Assembly (NCBI RefSeq): GCF_963678635.1
Contig: NC_087063.1
Span: 45,736,101 to 45,800,100, forward strand
Direction: 5' to 3'
DNA length: 64,000 bases
From: Symsagittifera roscoffensis
Taxonomy: Eukaryota > Xenacoelomorpha > Acoela > Convolutidae
The notes beneath the pieces are model-generated. The model searched no databases. It was given only the letters and a program-made list of their open reading frames with translations, and was not told the DNA's origin. The position numbers and the translations under genes were made by a program. Positions 1 through 12,851 of this stretch are shown here, piece after piece. Position 1 is the stretch's first letter; each line of letters begins with the position of its first letter.

Positions 1-2820
1 TAGTCGGTAAAATAGGGGCGAGATTGTTAAGTAGATCCCCCATTTATCAACACTTAACCGCAAAAATGGATTCCATTATCTTGTGTAAAAATGTGTACGA
101 AGTAAAAATAAATAATTTTTTCCCTCTTAACACCTGCAAAGCCTTTTGGAAATTTTGTTGTTGCCCATCAAGTCGCGACCAAACGGTTTTTTTAAAAACG
201 ATTGTCTGCGCCGTTTATTGTTCATTAGCGTCATCTCATTTTGCGTGCAAATTTAAAAACGATTCCATTTTGTTTCCGCTGCGTGCAAAAAATTAAGAAT
301 CAGGGGCAGATTTGTGGGGGGATGGGGGTTCGGAGGCCTCCTCCCCCTCAAGGATTTGAAACCCTCACTTACCAATTGATCCCCCTTTGGTATTATTTTA
401 TGACATCTATTTTTGACCAACCAACCCAAAAAAATTCTCAAGGTGCATTTGGCGCCAATATATACTAATTCAATTTTGAAGGCAAGCGCTCGCAAAAAAT
501 GCATTTTTTTAAATCAAAAATTTCCAAAAAGCTCCCGACACCGACATTTTTGACCTGTTTTATTTTAAAATTTGAATGTGTGGCAAAAAAATTTTGTCAA
601 AAAATGGTCTTTAAAGTGTTCTGGCAGAGCTCGGAAAATCAAATTGTTCGACCTCAAAAAATTCGTAAGAAATTCGAAACTGAAAAATTCGGAGTCTACC
701 CTTGCTAAGAAATCAAATTTCAATGATTGACTAGCATTCGTGATAATAGATTAATTTGCGCTTTTCCATTGAAAGCTAGAAGGATGCTTGTCAACCCAAA
801 TGGTACAAAAAAGCCCATCACAAAAAGTCAAAAAATTTATAAAAAGAATATAAAAACGTCAACTCGTAGCTCAATTATCGCTTTTCTCATTAGAGGGCAT
901 AATTTTCCTACTATTTAGCAAAATGATTTTGAAAAGAACTGAAATTAATCAAAAATCAAACCGTCAAACTTTAACTTTCAGCGTAAACTGTCTACAATAT
1001 TTCTCCCGAAAAAAAAACAGGATCTGAATAGTCTAAACTGCATTTCCTTAATTAGCACGTAAAAACCCACAATTACCTCTTTCACCTACTTGAAATCACA
1101 ATCTTCATCCAGTCTAGCACTAATTTAATCTTTTTAAGTTAACTTGTTTTTGATCGCCGCTCGAAGCAAGACTACTGCTGTGCGCAAATAACATAGCAGT
1201 TAAAAAAATAAGTTAACCTTTTTTTAACTTAACGAAACAAAATTCGGATAAATTTTTATAAATGGGATCATTCAATTTTCCGAGGTCATGCAACAATTAA
1301 GATCATTTTCTCAGAAGTTTTTGCGCATCAAAAGTGGTTAAAAAAGAAGAAAGGCATCGTATCATACCTTTCAGAGGCGAGGGGTTCGTATTCCTGAGGA
1401 GTGCACCTTATGCTCATCAATCCAATGCTTATACAAAAAACTCGAAGGGCCAGGTCAATTTTGAAATTATCACTAAGTGCCAATAAGTTAATGTAAGGAC
1501 ATGCTAAAAAATCAAGAATTAAAATCAGTTTTTTGAATTTAGTACAATGCCATTTTTGTAGCTAAATTTCAGAGGAATGATTGCTTCCGAATTTGAGCAA
1601 GCAAGGAATGATTGCTTTCAAGGAATGGTTAAAAGGAATGATTTCTTCCAAATTTGAGCAAGCATTTAGAAACGAAAACAGGAAGAAAGAAAAGAGAAAG
1701 TCGCATTTCAATCATTTTTGACCTCATAAGTCTCCAGTTTCAAAAACAATGGTTGTCACTTGATCGCACCTTTTGTCAATGATTCGTTGATTTTCTTTTA
1801 TGCGCAACTTCTTCCCTTCAACGGCTTTCGTCCCTTTTCTAACTGGCAGATATGTCAACCTATTTTCAGGATCTGTATCACTACCTCGCTTTTTGAAAAA
1901 TATATTTTCATCCGTTTGAGATTAGAACCGCTCATGATGAAAACAAGCTAAGCTATGCAACCCTGCTTTCAATAAAAACCACCAAAGGACACCAAAGTTA
2001 TATTAAGATTTCCCCAGAACCGAAAATATTCAAAAGAACCTCACTAGAACTTTGAATCGGAACGTTCGGGAAGTATTAAAACGGTGGTCAAAACTTTGAA
2101 AAAATATTTTCAATTATTGAGTTTGCTTACAGCGTCAAAACCAATTTATTTTTTGCATTGCTTAGAAAAAAATTCCAAGTTGTTGTTTATTTTACGGCCC
2201 ACAGTCGAATTCGTGGAGAAAAAAGACAAAGGCTTGGAAAGTTATTCATTTAAATGTTTCAAAAGAGATGAGAAATCAGTTTACTTGAAAAAAAAGCCAA
2301 TAAAATGTTCGAAAATTCTTTTTGAGGTTCCCCCGCCTCATATTGGGTTTGTTACACTTTCTGAACTCATTTTCTCATCTTGCACACTGATATCCTTTTA
2401 CGAGATACCTATATTTGCTTTCGTAATTTTTCTTTCAAAATATATATTTTCAAAGTTTATATTATGTTTTATGAGAGAAGAATCTAACTGAACTACGAAC
2501 GAAATGAAGTTTGCTCTATGATGGAGCTTAGGCAATATCATCTGAATCAAAACAATCACATAATTTCTGCATATCTGCTCCTGTGCTCCTTTTTCAATAA
2601 ACTATCAAATGTGGAAATTTGGTCACCTCTTAGTCTGTTAAATGACAATATGAACGTCCGAATCATAAATTTTCAGTACTGCCAAAAACATTCGAAGTCG
2701 GAGTTTAAATTTTTTCCATCAAAGTCATGAAGAGCAAAAATTGAATTACAAAACGGAATTCAACTTCAGTTATACATAACCTTGAAAAGTAAACCTGACA
2801 AAACCAGACATCGAGTTTCA
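1..2820. other. AT-rich DNA without a recognisable gene
   Basis: No stretch here translates to a protein I recognise; the open frames (for example 2084-2491) are AT-rich and low in complexity. Two repeats are visible. A segment at about 570-690 (around 'gagctcggaaaatca' and 'gacct') resembles 39395-39490, so it is a dispersed repeat. A unit of about 31 bp (starting 'aggaatgatt') occurs at 1573-1603 and 1634-1664. Confidence 0.6.
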
Positions 2821-2824
2821 ATCC

Positions 2825-3752
2825 ATCGTCGTTGACAATGGATCAGGAGTGATCAAAACGGCTATTACCGGAGACTAATCTCCATGAGCTGTACTCCCCG
2901 CAATCGTTGGCAGATCCAGGTACAGTTCAGCCAGGGCTGGTATGGAACTGGAAAATGCCTTTGTCGGCGAAGAGGCATAAATCAGACTATGCATGTCGGG
3001 TTTCAGAATGCCGACTCCTTGGCGAGCTGGGCTGATATGGAAATATTTTGGCACCTCTTTTCTACAATGAGCTGATAGTTAATCCAGAAGAGCAAGAAGA
3101 GCATCCGGTACTCCTCACTGAGGCACCTCTGAACCCTAGGAATAATCGAGAAAAAACGACTGAGGTCATGTTTGAAGTGTTCAACACCCCAGCAATATAC
3201 GTTGGGGTACAGCCAGTTTTGTCTTTGTACGCCTCCGGAAGGAAAGCTGGATGTGTTCTGGATATGGGAGACAGAGCCTTTCATACAGTTCCAATATATG
3301 AAGGGTACTCGTTCCCCCACTCAATTCAAAAAAGGAACTTTACCGGGTGTGATTTGACACGATACCACAACCAGATGGATCTATGATCACAATCGGTATC
3401 GAGAAGTTTCGCTTCCCGAAGCACTGTTTAGACTTGATATATTCGTTATAAAAAATGAAACTGGAAATAACGACATGGTCTACAATTCAATCCAGAAATG
3501 CGATATCGATATCCCGCGTAACTAATTTTTCAATGTGGGGCTTCCCGGTTTCCCTGAACGGATGCGATGCAGAAGGAGCTAATGGGGCTAAACGGAGAGC
3601 GAGCAAAAGTAATTGTCATTGCGCCAGAGGAGCGAAAGTTCAACGCCTGGATCGGAGGTTCAATTCTGACATCTTTGTCTTCTTTTCGCCAGATGTGGAT
3701 TTCAAAAGAGGAGTATGACGAGTGTGGGCAAAAATTGTACATAGAAAAATTT
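2825..3752 (+). pseudogene. Actin processed pseudogene
   Basis: The three forward frames together follow actin almost from end to end without introns. The N-terminal phosphate-loop region reads VDNGSG near 2831. The subdomain 1-2 region reads FYNEL, then [26 protein letters not shown] and VPIYEGY between about 3060 and 3310. A C-terminal stretch reads RMQKEL, IAPEERK, WIGGSIL and [11 protein letters not shown] between about 3565 and 3720. At least three frame changes, several stops in the first 200 bases, and a loss of about 55 residues before the 'PDG..ITIG' segment (about 3372) show that it is dead. The usual actin stop is missing and the frame runs on to 3791. Lack of introns suggests retroposition of a spliced mRNA. 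The copy is diverged (for example VLDMGD where actin has VLDSGD), so it is either old or derived from an unusual actin. Confidence 0.88.
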
Positions 3753-5811
3753 CTGAAAAAATTCTACAAAAAGAAACAAAGATTTTTATGATTAGGTTTT
3801 TTGCTTAGTAGTATTTTGCAAGAGTGCGAAAGATCAATGGCTAAGGTTGGATTTTCAACCTGATTTCATGTATCTCCAGGAATGCTCGTAGATGATCGAC
3901 TGAGATAACATTATAACCTTTTTGGACGTTATTCACACTCCAAAAATTATTTCATAGTTCTCTCAGATTCAAAATAACAAGAGGATCAAAAACATTCCTG
4001 TATCTAAAGAAGTGATTCCCAACCTGACTTTTTTACGATTGCTTTTTTAGCCCATTCAAGCTATTAAGAGTTAAATCAACTCCCCTTTGGCAAAAAAAAA
4101 AACAAAAAATTACACATGCAAAGCTGATTTTTGTATAACTTGCGATGCATTAAGAGACAAAATACAAAAAAGGAAAATACAATGCGAAAAAAAAACGATT
4201 TTTGTTTTCAAATTTTACGACAAAACTTTGAAACGAACATCTCGTAGCATGCTAAAATATAATCATTTTTTAATTCTACAGTACTTCAGTTTAAAATTTT
4301 GCGAAAAAGCAGACATCAAAAATTATAATTGTAAATTAATTCATCTCAAAGTTTTTGGGCCCACAAATTCCAGTCAATAATCAACTTCCAGGAAGAGAAG
4401 TGTCATTAATTTGACAGTTTGCATTCAAACAAAATTAGAAAAAAAACTATAAAAAAATTCAAACGATTATTTGACAGAAATTCATGAATTACAAAAAATC
4501 AAAACTAGAGAAGACCACATACGCTAGCTCTTGAATCTCATATTTATACAAAACTTGCAATTCTTGAAAACACCGTGATGTCTTTTAAAAGTCAGTTTCT
4601 TTAAAGAAAAAATGACATCTTGAAATTTTTGTTAGAATTGTGTAGGGAAACTTCGGAACCAAGCATAAAAACTACTATTAAGAACATTAAAAGGAACAAA
4701 CGTAAATTTCAACAAGGATAGCCGGTAGAATGCTTCGACCATATTCCTGAAAAACTACGATTTTGTTTCAATGTTAGTTCAATTTTTTGTGCGCGGTATG
4801 ATAAAAGGAGCTGAGCGAAAGGTATTTAGGCATTTCCAATATTCATAGACATAGGCATACTGAAAACTAGTTTTCTTCGAAGTCTGACTGAAAAAAAATT
4901 TGAAACTAAATTCAATTTTTGTAAGCTTTGAAAAATTTGAATACTTTGAAATAAAAAACATGGGACTTGAATAAAAAAATATGATTTTTTAACTGTTAAT
5001 GGCTTACTTTTTTGGGATTTTTTTTTGTAATTTTTGAATTGTTGTTTCCAAAATGATGCTAAATGTTGAAAAAAATTTTTACTAAATTTTTCAGGGCTTA
5101 CATAAAAAAATCGTGGCTTATTTATAACTAATGGCTTATTTACTATATTAATTCTGCTCATTTGCTTTAGTCGGTCGAAAATAGACGAAACATCCAAAAA
5201 ATTTTAATGTCGTCCGAATCACGACTGCAACGGCTTTCATATCATATGTTACTCAATTCAGTCCAATTTTTGTTGGTGATACCTGATTTTGCGGGGAAAA
5301 AAATTACAATACCCTCAAATACAAAACTAAGTACTCCTCTCTCTTACAATGGTCGGAACAAAAACACTGGAAATAAAACTCCTAATACAAAATATAAATA
5401 GTTCCTTTAAACCGTCGCAAAGTTTCCTGCCATTATGGAAACATTACATTCTTAAGCAATGATTCCTAAGGAGTAAAATTGTAATTTGAACAAACGAAGA
5501 TATTTTTTATTAGAATTAATTTGCGGCAACAAAGTTGTTTAGAAAAACTGGTTGAGAAACTTTTTGCGCGGCTTTTCAGAAAACTTAACAAAAGTTTTAA
5601 TAAAATTCTACAGAGAGGCTTAATCAAGCTTTGCACCAGCAAACCCATTATAAAACGAAAAAATAGCGAGCTAAACTAACGAAAACAAAACGGAAGCCAC
5701 TGAGTCGAGTTAATGAAAAAACGTCTGCCAAAAATTTACGTTTGTCTCACATGAAGTTCGATTTGAGCAAAACATGCTAGAAACGAAATTTTTAGCGTTA
5801 AATTAGTTTTC
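3753..5811. other. AT-rich intergenic DNA, nothing recognised
   Basis: Poly-A and poly-T rich sequence with only short open frames of biased composition. I see no gene, RNA or clear repeat in this stretch. Confidence 0.5.
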
Positions 5812-6286
5812 GGGTAAGAATTATAAAGCGGTTACTAAGATGAAAATATTTAGACCGACGCCCATTGAACAGAAAAAAAACAAGTAAACAGGACTATGAA
5901 GAGTTATGAAAATCGAAGTTTGGTTGTATGCTCCCTGAAAACAAAAACATTTTTACCCCTCAAAAAACGCAATATGAGCCACCCAATCCCGATATTTTAT
6001 AAGCGCAAATATTTAAGCCGAAAAAAACTTAAGCGAAAATAGCTAGATAAATGCGTGCTTAAGTTTTTTTCGGCTTAAAGTATTTGCGCTTATAAAATAT
6101 CGGCATTGGGAGGCTCATATTGCTTTTTTTGAGGGGTAAAATTGTTTTTGTTTTTGTTTTAAGGGAGCATACAACCAAACATTGATTTTCATAACTCTTC
6201 ATAGTCCTGTTTCCCTGTTTTTTTTCTGTTCAATCGGCGTCGGTCTAAATATTTTTAGCTTAGTAACCGCTTTATACTTCTTACCC
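5812..6286. repeat. Palindrome I: long imperfect inverted repeat with a 26-nt loop
   Basis: The left arm (5812-6032) is the reverse complement of the right arm (6059-6286), with scattered mismatches and small indels. The arms begin with 'gggtaagaa' and end with 'ttcttaccc'-like sequence. The inner arm ends are 'aagccgaaaaaaactt' and its complement. Positions 6033-6058 form the unpaired centre, starting 'gcgaaaatagctagataaat'. The same centre occurs in the neighbouring palindrome. Confidence 0.92.
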
Positions 6287-6291
6287 CAAGT

Positions 6292-6812
6292 GGTGGGCCT
6301 GTAACTTTTGCCAATTCAAAATTTCAGTTTTTTTTAAACCAATTTCCGGACTATCGAGTGTATCATTTGTCAAAATACTTTCTGCAGCACGCATTTACTT
6401 TGTTTTCTATTTGTTTTCTAGCTATTTAGGCCAATTTAGAATGCCTTTCTATCCATCATAAACGAGAAAAAAACGAATTCAAAAAAGCATTATCAAAACA
6501 TAGCTCAATTAATTGCGCCAATAGTAAGGTTAGAAAGGCGAAAATAGCTAGATAAATGCGTGCTTTTCTAACCTTACTATTGGCGCAACTAATTGAGCTA
6601 TGTTTTGATAATGCATTTTAAAATTTGTTTATTTTGTCCTCTATGATGGGTAGAAAGGCATTCTAAATTGGCCAAAATAGCTTAAAAACATATAGAAAAC
6701 AAAGTAAATGCGTGCTGCAGAGATTATTTTGACAAATGATACACTCGATGGTCCGGAAATTGGTCTTAAAGAAAACTGAAATTTTGAATTGGCAAAAGTT
6801 ACAGGTCCCACC
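6292..6812. repeat. Palindrome II: long imperfect inverted repeat with the same loop
   Basis: The left arm (6292-6537) is complementary to the right arm (6564-6812) with indels; the outer ends are 'ggtgggcctgtaactttt' and its near complement. The arms are unrelated in sequence to palindrome I, yet the centre at 6538-6563 is identical to 6033-6058. Each arm also contains a longer relative of this centre: 'aaatagct' and 'taaatgcgtgc' separated by extra A-rich sequence (right arm about 6672-6718; left arm about 6390-6435, inverted). The gap between the two palindromes is 5 nt. Confidence 0.92.
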
Positions 6813-7421
6813 CGTGCGTTAGCAGAAGCATTTAAAGTATTTGAACTCAATATGAATCATGTTGAAACACGTAACCTCTCGCTTGCGATATCTGTAAAAA
6901 AAAGTTAGACTGCGAAAAAAACCAGTACCCGTTTGCAATAGCCTTGCTAATAGCAATAGTAATTAAACCTCATGAAATTCAGCAGACCAACCAGCTCGGT
7001 CTTAACTAGGGAATCATTATTGGTACGAAACATGATTCAACACACAGACGAAGCAGAGGTTTGCACCACTTGTGACACTACATGAGAACACCACATAAAA
7101 ACAACACACTTGCGACAATTAAAAAATTGCATGCTAGCGGACATGAAAGGTCACGCGAGCCTCTAAGTTTAAAAGAGGAAAAAATTTCAAAAAACTCGGA
7201 TTAAAAAAAATCAAAATGTCTGGAATGATGTCCTAAATGCGTGAAACAAACAAAAAAGGAAAATCAAGAGTTGCAATTTTAAAATTTCTGGAGTATATCA
7301 AAACATTATTAACAACTAGTTTTTTGACAGCTGGCGACAACTAAGCCGACAAAACAAAAGCAGACAAATGAATGTCCGACAATTTGTTTTGAAACTGATT
7401 ATTTCCAGTTTGAAAAAAACA

Positions 7422-7494
7422 GGTTCTGGTAAGATTCAAACCAGGAACATCTGCCAACCCATGCGTATCCGTTACCACCAGACCAAGTGAGGCG
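7422..7494 (-). repeat. tRNA-like sequence (SINE head)
   Basis: Read on the minus strand, it has an A-box-like 'tggtctggtgg' and a B-box-like 'ggtttgaatct' at tRNA spacing. The 3' acceptor half 'accagaacc' has no convincing 5' partner, so this is more likely a tRNA-derived repeat than a working tRNA. Confidence 0.5.
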
Positions 7495-8097
7495 ATGAAA
7501 TTTGAATTAATTATAAGCTAAGATTCACTGGGTAACATGGTTTATAATGAATTAAACTTCTTAGCGCTTCAAGCACAATTCGTATAAGCAAACATTCCAA
7601 CAAACTTTTTCAAACAAGATGTTGGCCAAAAAAAATCTACATTCCGACTTGATAATGCTTGCTAAATGCAAGCGTAACAACTTTATAAAATCGAGAAAAA
7701 ACATTTATGTTTACGCTAAAAAGTCACGCTTTTCTATTGAGTGAAATTATAAAAATTGCCCATACAATTATTTAGGTGGATTCTTAGAACGCAAAAAAAA
7801 TCCTGAAAAAAAAAGAAGCGAAAGCCAACCAATTGCAAAAAGTTGAAAAAATTTCGTATATTAAAAATACATTTAAAAAAAATTACTTCAAATAAATTAA
7901 AAATGGAACAAAATACCTTTTAAAATTGAAAAACGGGTTGCAGAAGTCGAATTGTAATAATTGAATTGTCAACAAAACGACGAAACAAAACATTTTAAAA
8001 AGTGAAGTAAAAGGCATAAAAAAGCCAATAGTTTACATTTTTAGAAAAACATATCTCTAACAACAGAACAGTTGCCAAAAAATATTAACAATAATCA

Positions 8098-8290
8098 ACA
8101 CAGAGGCAAAGATGCGCTTCGCAAACACAAGCAAGAACACGACAAAAATCAGTTCTAAAAAGTGCAATAAGAAAAGGTAGAAATAAGCTTCGGATTAGTA
8201 GAAAATAAAGGCTAGGTCTCAGATTCGAACCTACGACGACCTACAGATTATGAGTCTCACGCGCCAAGCGCTCAGCCGCAGACGCTTAAT
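8098..8290 (-). mobile_element. tRNA-derived SINE, Met(CAT)-like head
   Basis: On the minus strand the head (8212-8290) has a D-arm 'gcggctgagcgcttggcgc', an anticodon arm with the loop ctCATaa, and a B box 'ggttcgaatct'. This resembles tRNA-Met. It is followed downstream by a body containing the complement of 'cttcgcaaacacaagcaaga'. The same body follows other tRNA-like heads at 9828-10015 and 10421-10625, which is what marks it as a SINE. No complete acceptor stem is visible. Confidence 0.65.
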
Positions 8291-8949
8291 TGATCAAAAA
8301 CACTAGCCTCGAATGAAGCAGAGGACAGATGCTATGAAAATTCCAATGCTTCAGTTGGTGATTATAGCTAAAGTGCCACCAATTAATGAAAACTTTGCCA
8401 CCAAAAAAGAAACATATTTATTTGCGAATGAGGTTAGAAAAAAGGAAGATTTGTTAAATTACAATAACGCTCGCAAGCTCACTAATATAATAAAGAAAAC
8501 AATTAATGACGTTTATCTAAAAACTATCATACAATTTTTTAAAATACTTTTGTCCCATGTTCCAAAAAGGTGAAAAGAGGGAATTATGGCCCAGATTAAG
8601 CTTTCTTCACCTGAATTTAGGCACCTAAAGCGCTTGTAAGTATTTGAGAATTATCTCTTTTAAAGGCCACATTTTTTATTATTCAGATTACAAAAAAGCT
8701 TCGAAAACCATTTTGTCTTGTCTCAGATTTGAAATAATGGCATAAATAATATTGATTTTAAGATTAAATCAGACTAAAATCCATGAGAAGCTGACCTTCT
8801 CTTTTAATTCTACTAGAACTGAATTATTAAATACAGATGCAGAGCTGCTCTTTGCTAATACAATTTAAAAAGACGTTAAAATTCAACTCTGAAAAAATGA
8901 AAAAAGTAAAATAGTGTGCACACATGTTAAAAATTAAAAAAACTTTATT

Positions 8950-9030
8950 TTGTCCCGGAATCAAACTTTCGGTCTGATGATAAGGAATCTCATTTCCTCG
9001 CGTATGTTTACCTCTCCACTTATGATTTTT
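8950..9030 (-). repeat. Weak tRNA-like sequence
   Basis: The minus strand has a B-box-like 'gtttgattccg' and an upstream 'agaggtaaacatacg' D-arm-like stretch. The fit is poor; it may be an old SINE head of the same group. Confidence 0.3.
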
Positions 9031-9827
9031 TTTTGCCACAGCTATGCAGCAAAAATTTCACCAATAAGCACTTTTAATTGCTAGTTGGGAAGAAAAAATA
9101 GATTCTTATAATACCACAACGCTCGCTAGCTTCAGTGCGTTGTAGGCAATAGTTATTGCTCATTCTGGCAGTTTTTTATCCAATTTAGTTGATTTTTAGA
9201 AAAAAATTTGACAGGAAAGTTTTTCACTTTCTGAATGCTTGAATTACTACTTGCATAGTAACTTGCTCTCCTGATTGATATTAGTACCTGTTATAACATA
9301 GTTGGAGACAAAGGCGAATCTGCAACTTCGCAAACAAGATCGCGAGTCGGATGCACGAAAGTTTTAAAATGCACAAATCCTCAAAATTTGCATGTAACAA
9401 ATTGGAATGCGATAAACTGAAGGCCATTAAAGAAATAAAGCAAGTAATAATAATTGGAATATTTTAAACCAAACTTCGTACCTTTTATGCAGTTCCAAAA
9501 TCTCCAAAATAATATTGGAAAGGAAAAATTTTGAAATGGGATTTTGAGTAAAACAGTGTTGCATGGAATAAAAAACATTTTCCTGTTCAATTGAAGAATT
9601 TAAAAAATCAACTATGTTAACTTATTGCTAGTTAATTTTTATAACAATCAAATTGTTACTAGTCAAATTTCAAAGCAAATGATATTATACTACTAAAGCT
9701 GCCTACTGTTTCAAAAATGCCAACAAAAGTAGCTTTTTTAATTGCAACTTAGGCTAAAAAAAATTGTATCGTACTATGCTACGCTCGTGTAAGAACATGA
9801 TATGAAAATAATTATTTACACAGAGAA

Positions 9828-10015
9828 GCTTCGCTTCGCAAACATTTGCGAGAACACAGCAAAAAACAGCTCTAGAAAGTGCAAAAAGAAACAAATAATC
9901 AGCCTCGAATTAGCAAAAAATCGGCTAGGTCTAGGATACGATCAGCGACTTACTGCAATCAAGAGATTTTGAGTCTCACGCACTAATTACTCAGCCACGC
10001 ATGCTTAACCATTGA
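9828..10015 (-). mobile_element. tRNA-derived SINE, degraded second copy
   Basis: It shares both head and body with the copy at 8098-8290: 'gctaggtct', 'gagtctcacgc' and 'ctcagcc' in the head, and 'cttcgcaaac' and 'agaacacagcaaaaa' in the body. The position matching the CAT anticodon is changed (AAA-like) and the B box is mutated, so this is an old copy. Confidence 0.6.
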
Positions 10016-10420
10016 CAAATACTAGTCACGAATAAAGCAGCCGCATATGCTAATAAATTACCAAAGCAATCCAGACAAATAGACACAATTTTTCAAGTAT
10101 TAGTTTGGAATATGACAAACTAAAGGCATCCACACTAATTTTGCATGTAACAAATAGCCAAGCATAAAGCCACATTATGTAAAAATTATGCGTTACAAAA
10201 AATTGTGAGATACATTGTACTAGAAAAAATCTGAAATCGAGTTTTTATTATTGTTATGTTCTTTGCAAGCAAACTAGTTGGTAACCTTTACAAAACACAT
10301 ATTACCCGATAGCATAACGCGTACGTATCTCAAGCGCAAAAACCGCTTTCACCGATTGATTTTTTTCAGGTTGATATAATGCAACCCTTTTAAAAAACTA
10401 AAGGACTAAATCAGAAAAAA

Positions 10421-10625
10421 ACACACAAACGCGAAGCCTGCACTTCGCAAACAAGCGAGAAAACAGCAAAAAGTATATCTGAAAGGGCAAAAAAGTTAAA
10501 CCAGGAATGAAAAATCACAAGAAGCAAGCTTTGAAAAACTTAATTTTTAGGATGTGCCGGCATCGAACCATCGACCTGGATATTACGAGACCAACGTCTT
10601 CCATCTGCGCGCTGGACGCTTGAAA
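10421..10625 (-). mobile_element. tRNA-derived SINE with a different, Thr(CGT)-like head
   Basis: The body at 10421-10500 ('cttcgcaaacaagcgagaa', 'acagcaaaaa') matches the two other SINEs. The head (10550-10625, minus strand) is a different tRNA: the anticodon loop reads ctCGTaa and the B-box region reads 'ggttcgatgcc'. Shared body with an unlike head suggests head exchange between SINE families. Confidence 0.55.
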
Positions 10626-11149
10626 ACAAGCACACCATATCTACAAATAAAGCCGATAGGACAAACTCTATCAAAATGTCTAAGGCTACGCTAAAAAAAC
10701 TTCACTAAATGAGCACTTTGATTTGCAAGTTGCTGTAGAAACAAGTGGATCCGTAGTACATAACTACGCTCACTAGCTTGCTTTTCTAGCAAAAAAAATA
10801 CATCGACAGCCGAAAAAAAACTTAAAAATTAAAGCTTTGAATAGCTCCTATATGAATGTCATTGGGTAAGCATAAACACTCACATGCAACTATCAAAAAA
10901 AATTAACAGCTTCAGTCAATAATCAGAAGCTAAAAAAGTCGACAAAAAACTGATTCGCATATTCGATCTTCATAAACATATAACGATTATAGAACGCTGT
11001 TTTAAAAAAACGGTAACAAATTGAGCGTCTGACGAAAAAGCAGGACGAAAACTAAACCGACGAGAATTGAGATCAGATTGTTTTTCAAATATTTGTTATC
11101 AAATCAAATTATAAATCAAATAAAACCGGATCGCTAAAAATTAGTTTTT

Positions 11150-12050
11150 TTTTGTAAGCCATCCATCCAAGCTATGAAACCTTGATAAAATTCAAGTTGC
11201 TTTGGACCAAATGGGGTCACAAAACTTTAAAGCATTTTCTAAGGAAGCTATGAACTTTTAGGTTTTTCTATTGCAGCCATGTAAGCTTTAGTAGTAGTTG
11301 AAGTTAGTTCTTAAACTGAATCGTGGTTCGAAAAATTTAATTTTTCTATGCAAGCTATTCACGCAAAAAATCTTAGAAAAATGTCATGTTGTTTCATTGA
11401 GCAAATCAGTTCGCGAGAAACAAAAAACTTCAGTCTTTCTTAGCCAGCTATTCAAACGATGAAACTTTGAAGCTTTTTCGTAAAGCAAATTGATTCACAA
11501 AAAACTTTCCATGCAAGCTACTCAATCAATGTATTTTTGAAATATTTCAAGTTGTTTCATAGAGCGAATCAGTTCAAGAAAATTTCATTTAAGCAAGCTA
11601 TTCAAGCGAAGAAACTTTAATGTTTCAAGTTATTTCATTGACCGAAACGGTTTTTGTAGACAATCTAATCAAACTATGAAACTTTGATTTACTTCAAGTT
11701 ATTTCATAGGCTGAATCGGTTCGCGAGAGGACTGTTTTTCTAATCAAGCTAATGAAACTATGAAATTTTGAAATAATTCAAATTCCCTCATAGACCGAAT
11801 CGGGTCGCGAAAAGTTTGAGTTGTTCTAAGCAAGCTACTCAAGCTTTGAAATACTTCAGGTATTTTCAAAGACTGAATCGGTTTGCGAAATCTTATGTTT
11901 CTAAGCAAGCTATGAAACTTTGAATTAGTTTCATAGACTGAATCAGTTCGCAAGAATTTATTTTTTTTTTCAGCAAGCAATTTCAGCTATGAAACTTTGA
12001 AACATTTGAAAGTTATTGTATGAAGCAATTCGGATGGCGAAAAGTTCAAA
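11150..12050. repeat. Degraded tandem array, unit roughly 75-85 bp
   Basis: The phrases 'gaatcggttcgcga', 'caagctat' and 'tgaaactttga' and their variants recur about ten times (for example near 11400, 11560, 11645, 11720, 11795, 11875 and 11935). The units are diverged and uneven in length. The stretches on either side (10626-11149 and 12051-12851) hold nothing I recognise. Confidence 0.7.
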
Positions 12051-12851
12051 TTTAAAAAATTTGACGCGTCAATTTGAAATTGACTGAAAAATTCTAGGAT
12101 ATTCCTAATTCTGAAAATTTTTTTAAACTTTGAGCTGATTGATCGCTCTTAACCATTGCGCCATAGGTCAGCTAAATCATGGCCTGCATTTTTCGGTCAT
12201 TCATTAAATATATAGGTTAGGATAGCTTTTTTCGGTTCATTGGATGAATTAAAATAGCATCGACTATGTTACTACGCGAATGTCAAAGCACATGCTTTCA
12301 AAAAGCTGTTAAGGTGCCTCAAAAGTGGCACCAATGTTTGCGACTTGGTTTAGAAAAAAAAAGTTCTTAATAACACACTAAGCTGGCGTGACGCTAGTTT
12401 AAAGAATTAACAAAAATGAAAGAAAATTATTTTTAATATTCAGATTGACATACGGGGGAGTAGAAACGTTTAAAAATTCAAGCAGTAGCTACAGCTAGTA
12501 TCATATATCACCTGACAACACCACGTAAAATAAACTGTTCTTAGGTTTCAAAAACTTTCCAAAAAAACTGGTACCTGAATGTTAGTTTTTTAAGAATATT
12601 TTTACCAACAAGGATTATGGGAGTGGGATCACTCGTAAATCTATCTATAATTTTCATGCTCAAATTGATGGCTAAATTATTACCCCTGAATGAAATTACA
12701 ATTGAAGTTACAAATCAAGTCGAACTGCAGTCAAAATTGTACAGATTGATTGTTTATAACTAACTACTAACAAAACATGCGTATTTTACTGTGAATGGGA
12801 AAATCTGAAAATTGATTCACTTTTGATTTTCTAGTTCGTTCTTGCATTCTG

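Noticed and set aside
2084..2491. A 135-residue plus-strand ORF
   Set aside because: AT-driven Lys/Phe/Leu/Ser-rich composition, no recognised domain, no splice or promoter context.
8212..8290. A functional tRNA-Met gene
   Set aside because: It lacks a paired acceptor stem and is followed by a SINE body seen elsewhere with other heads.
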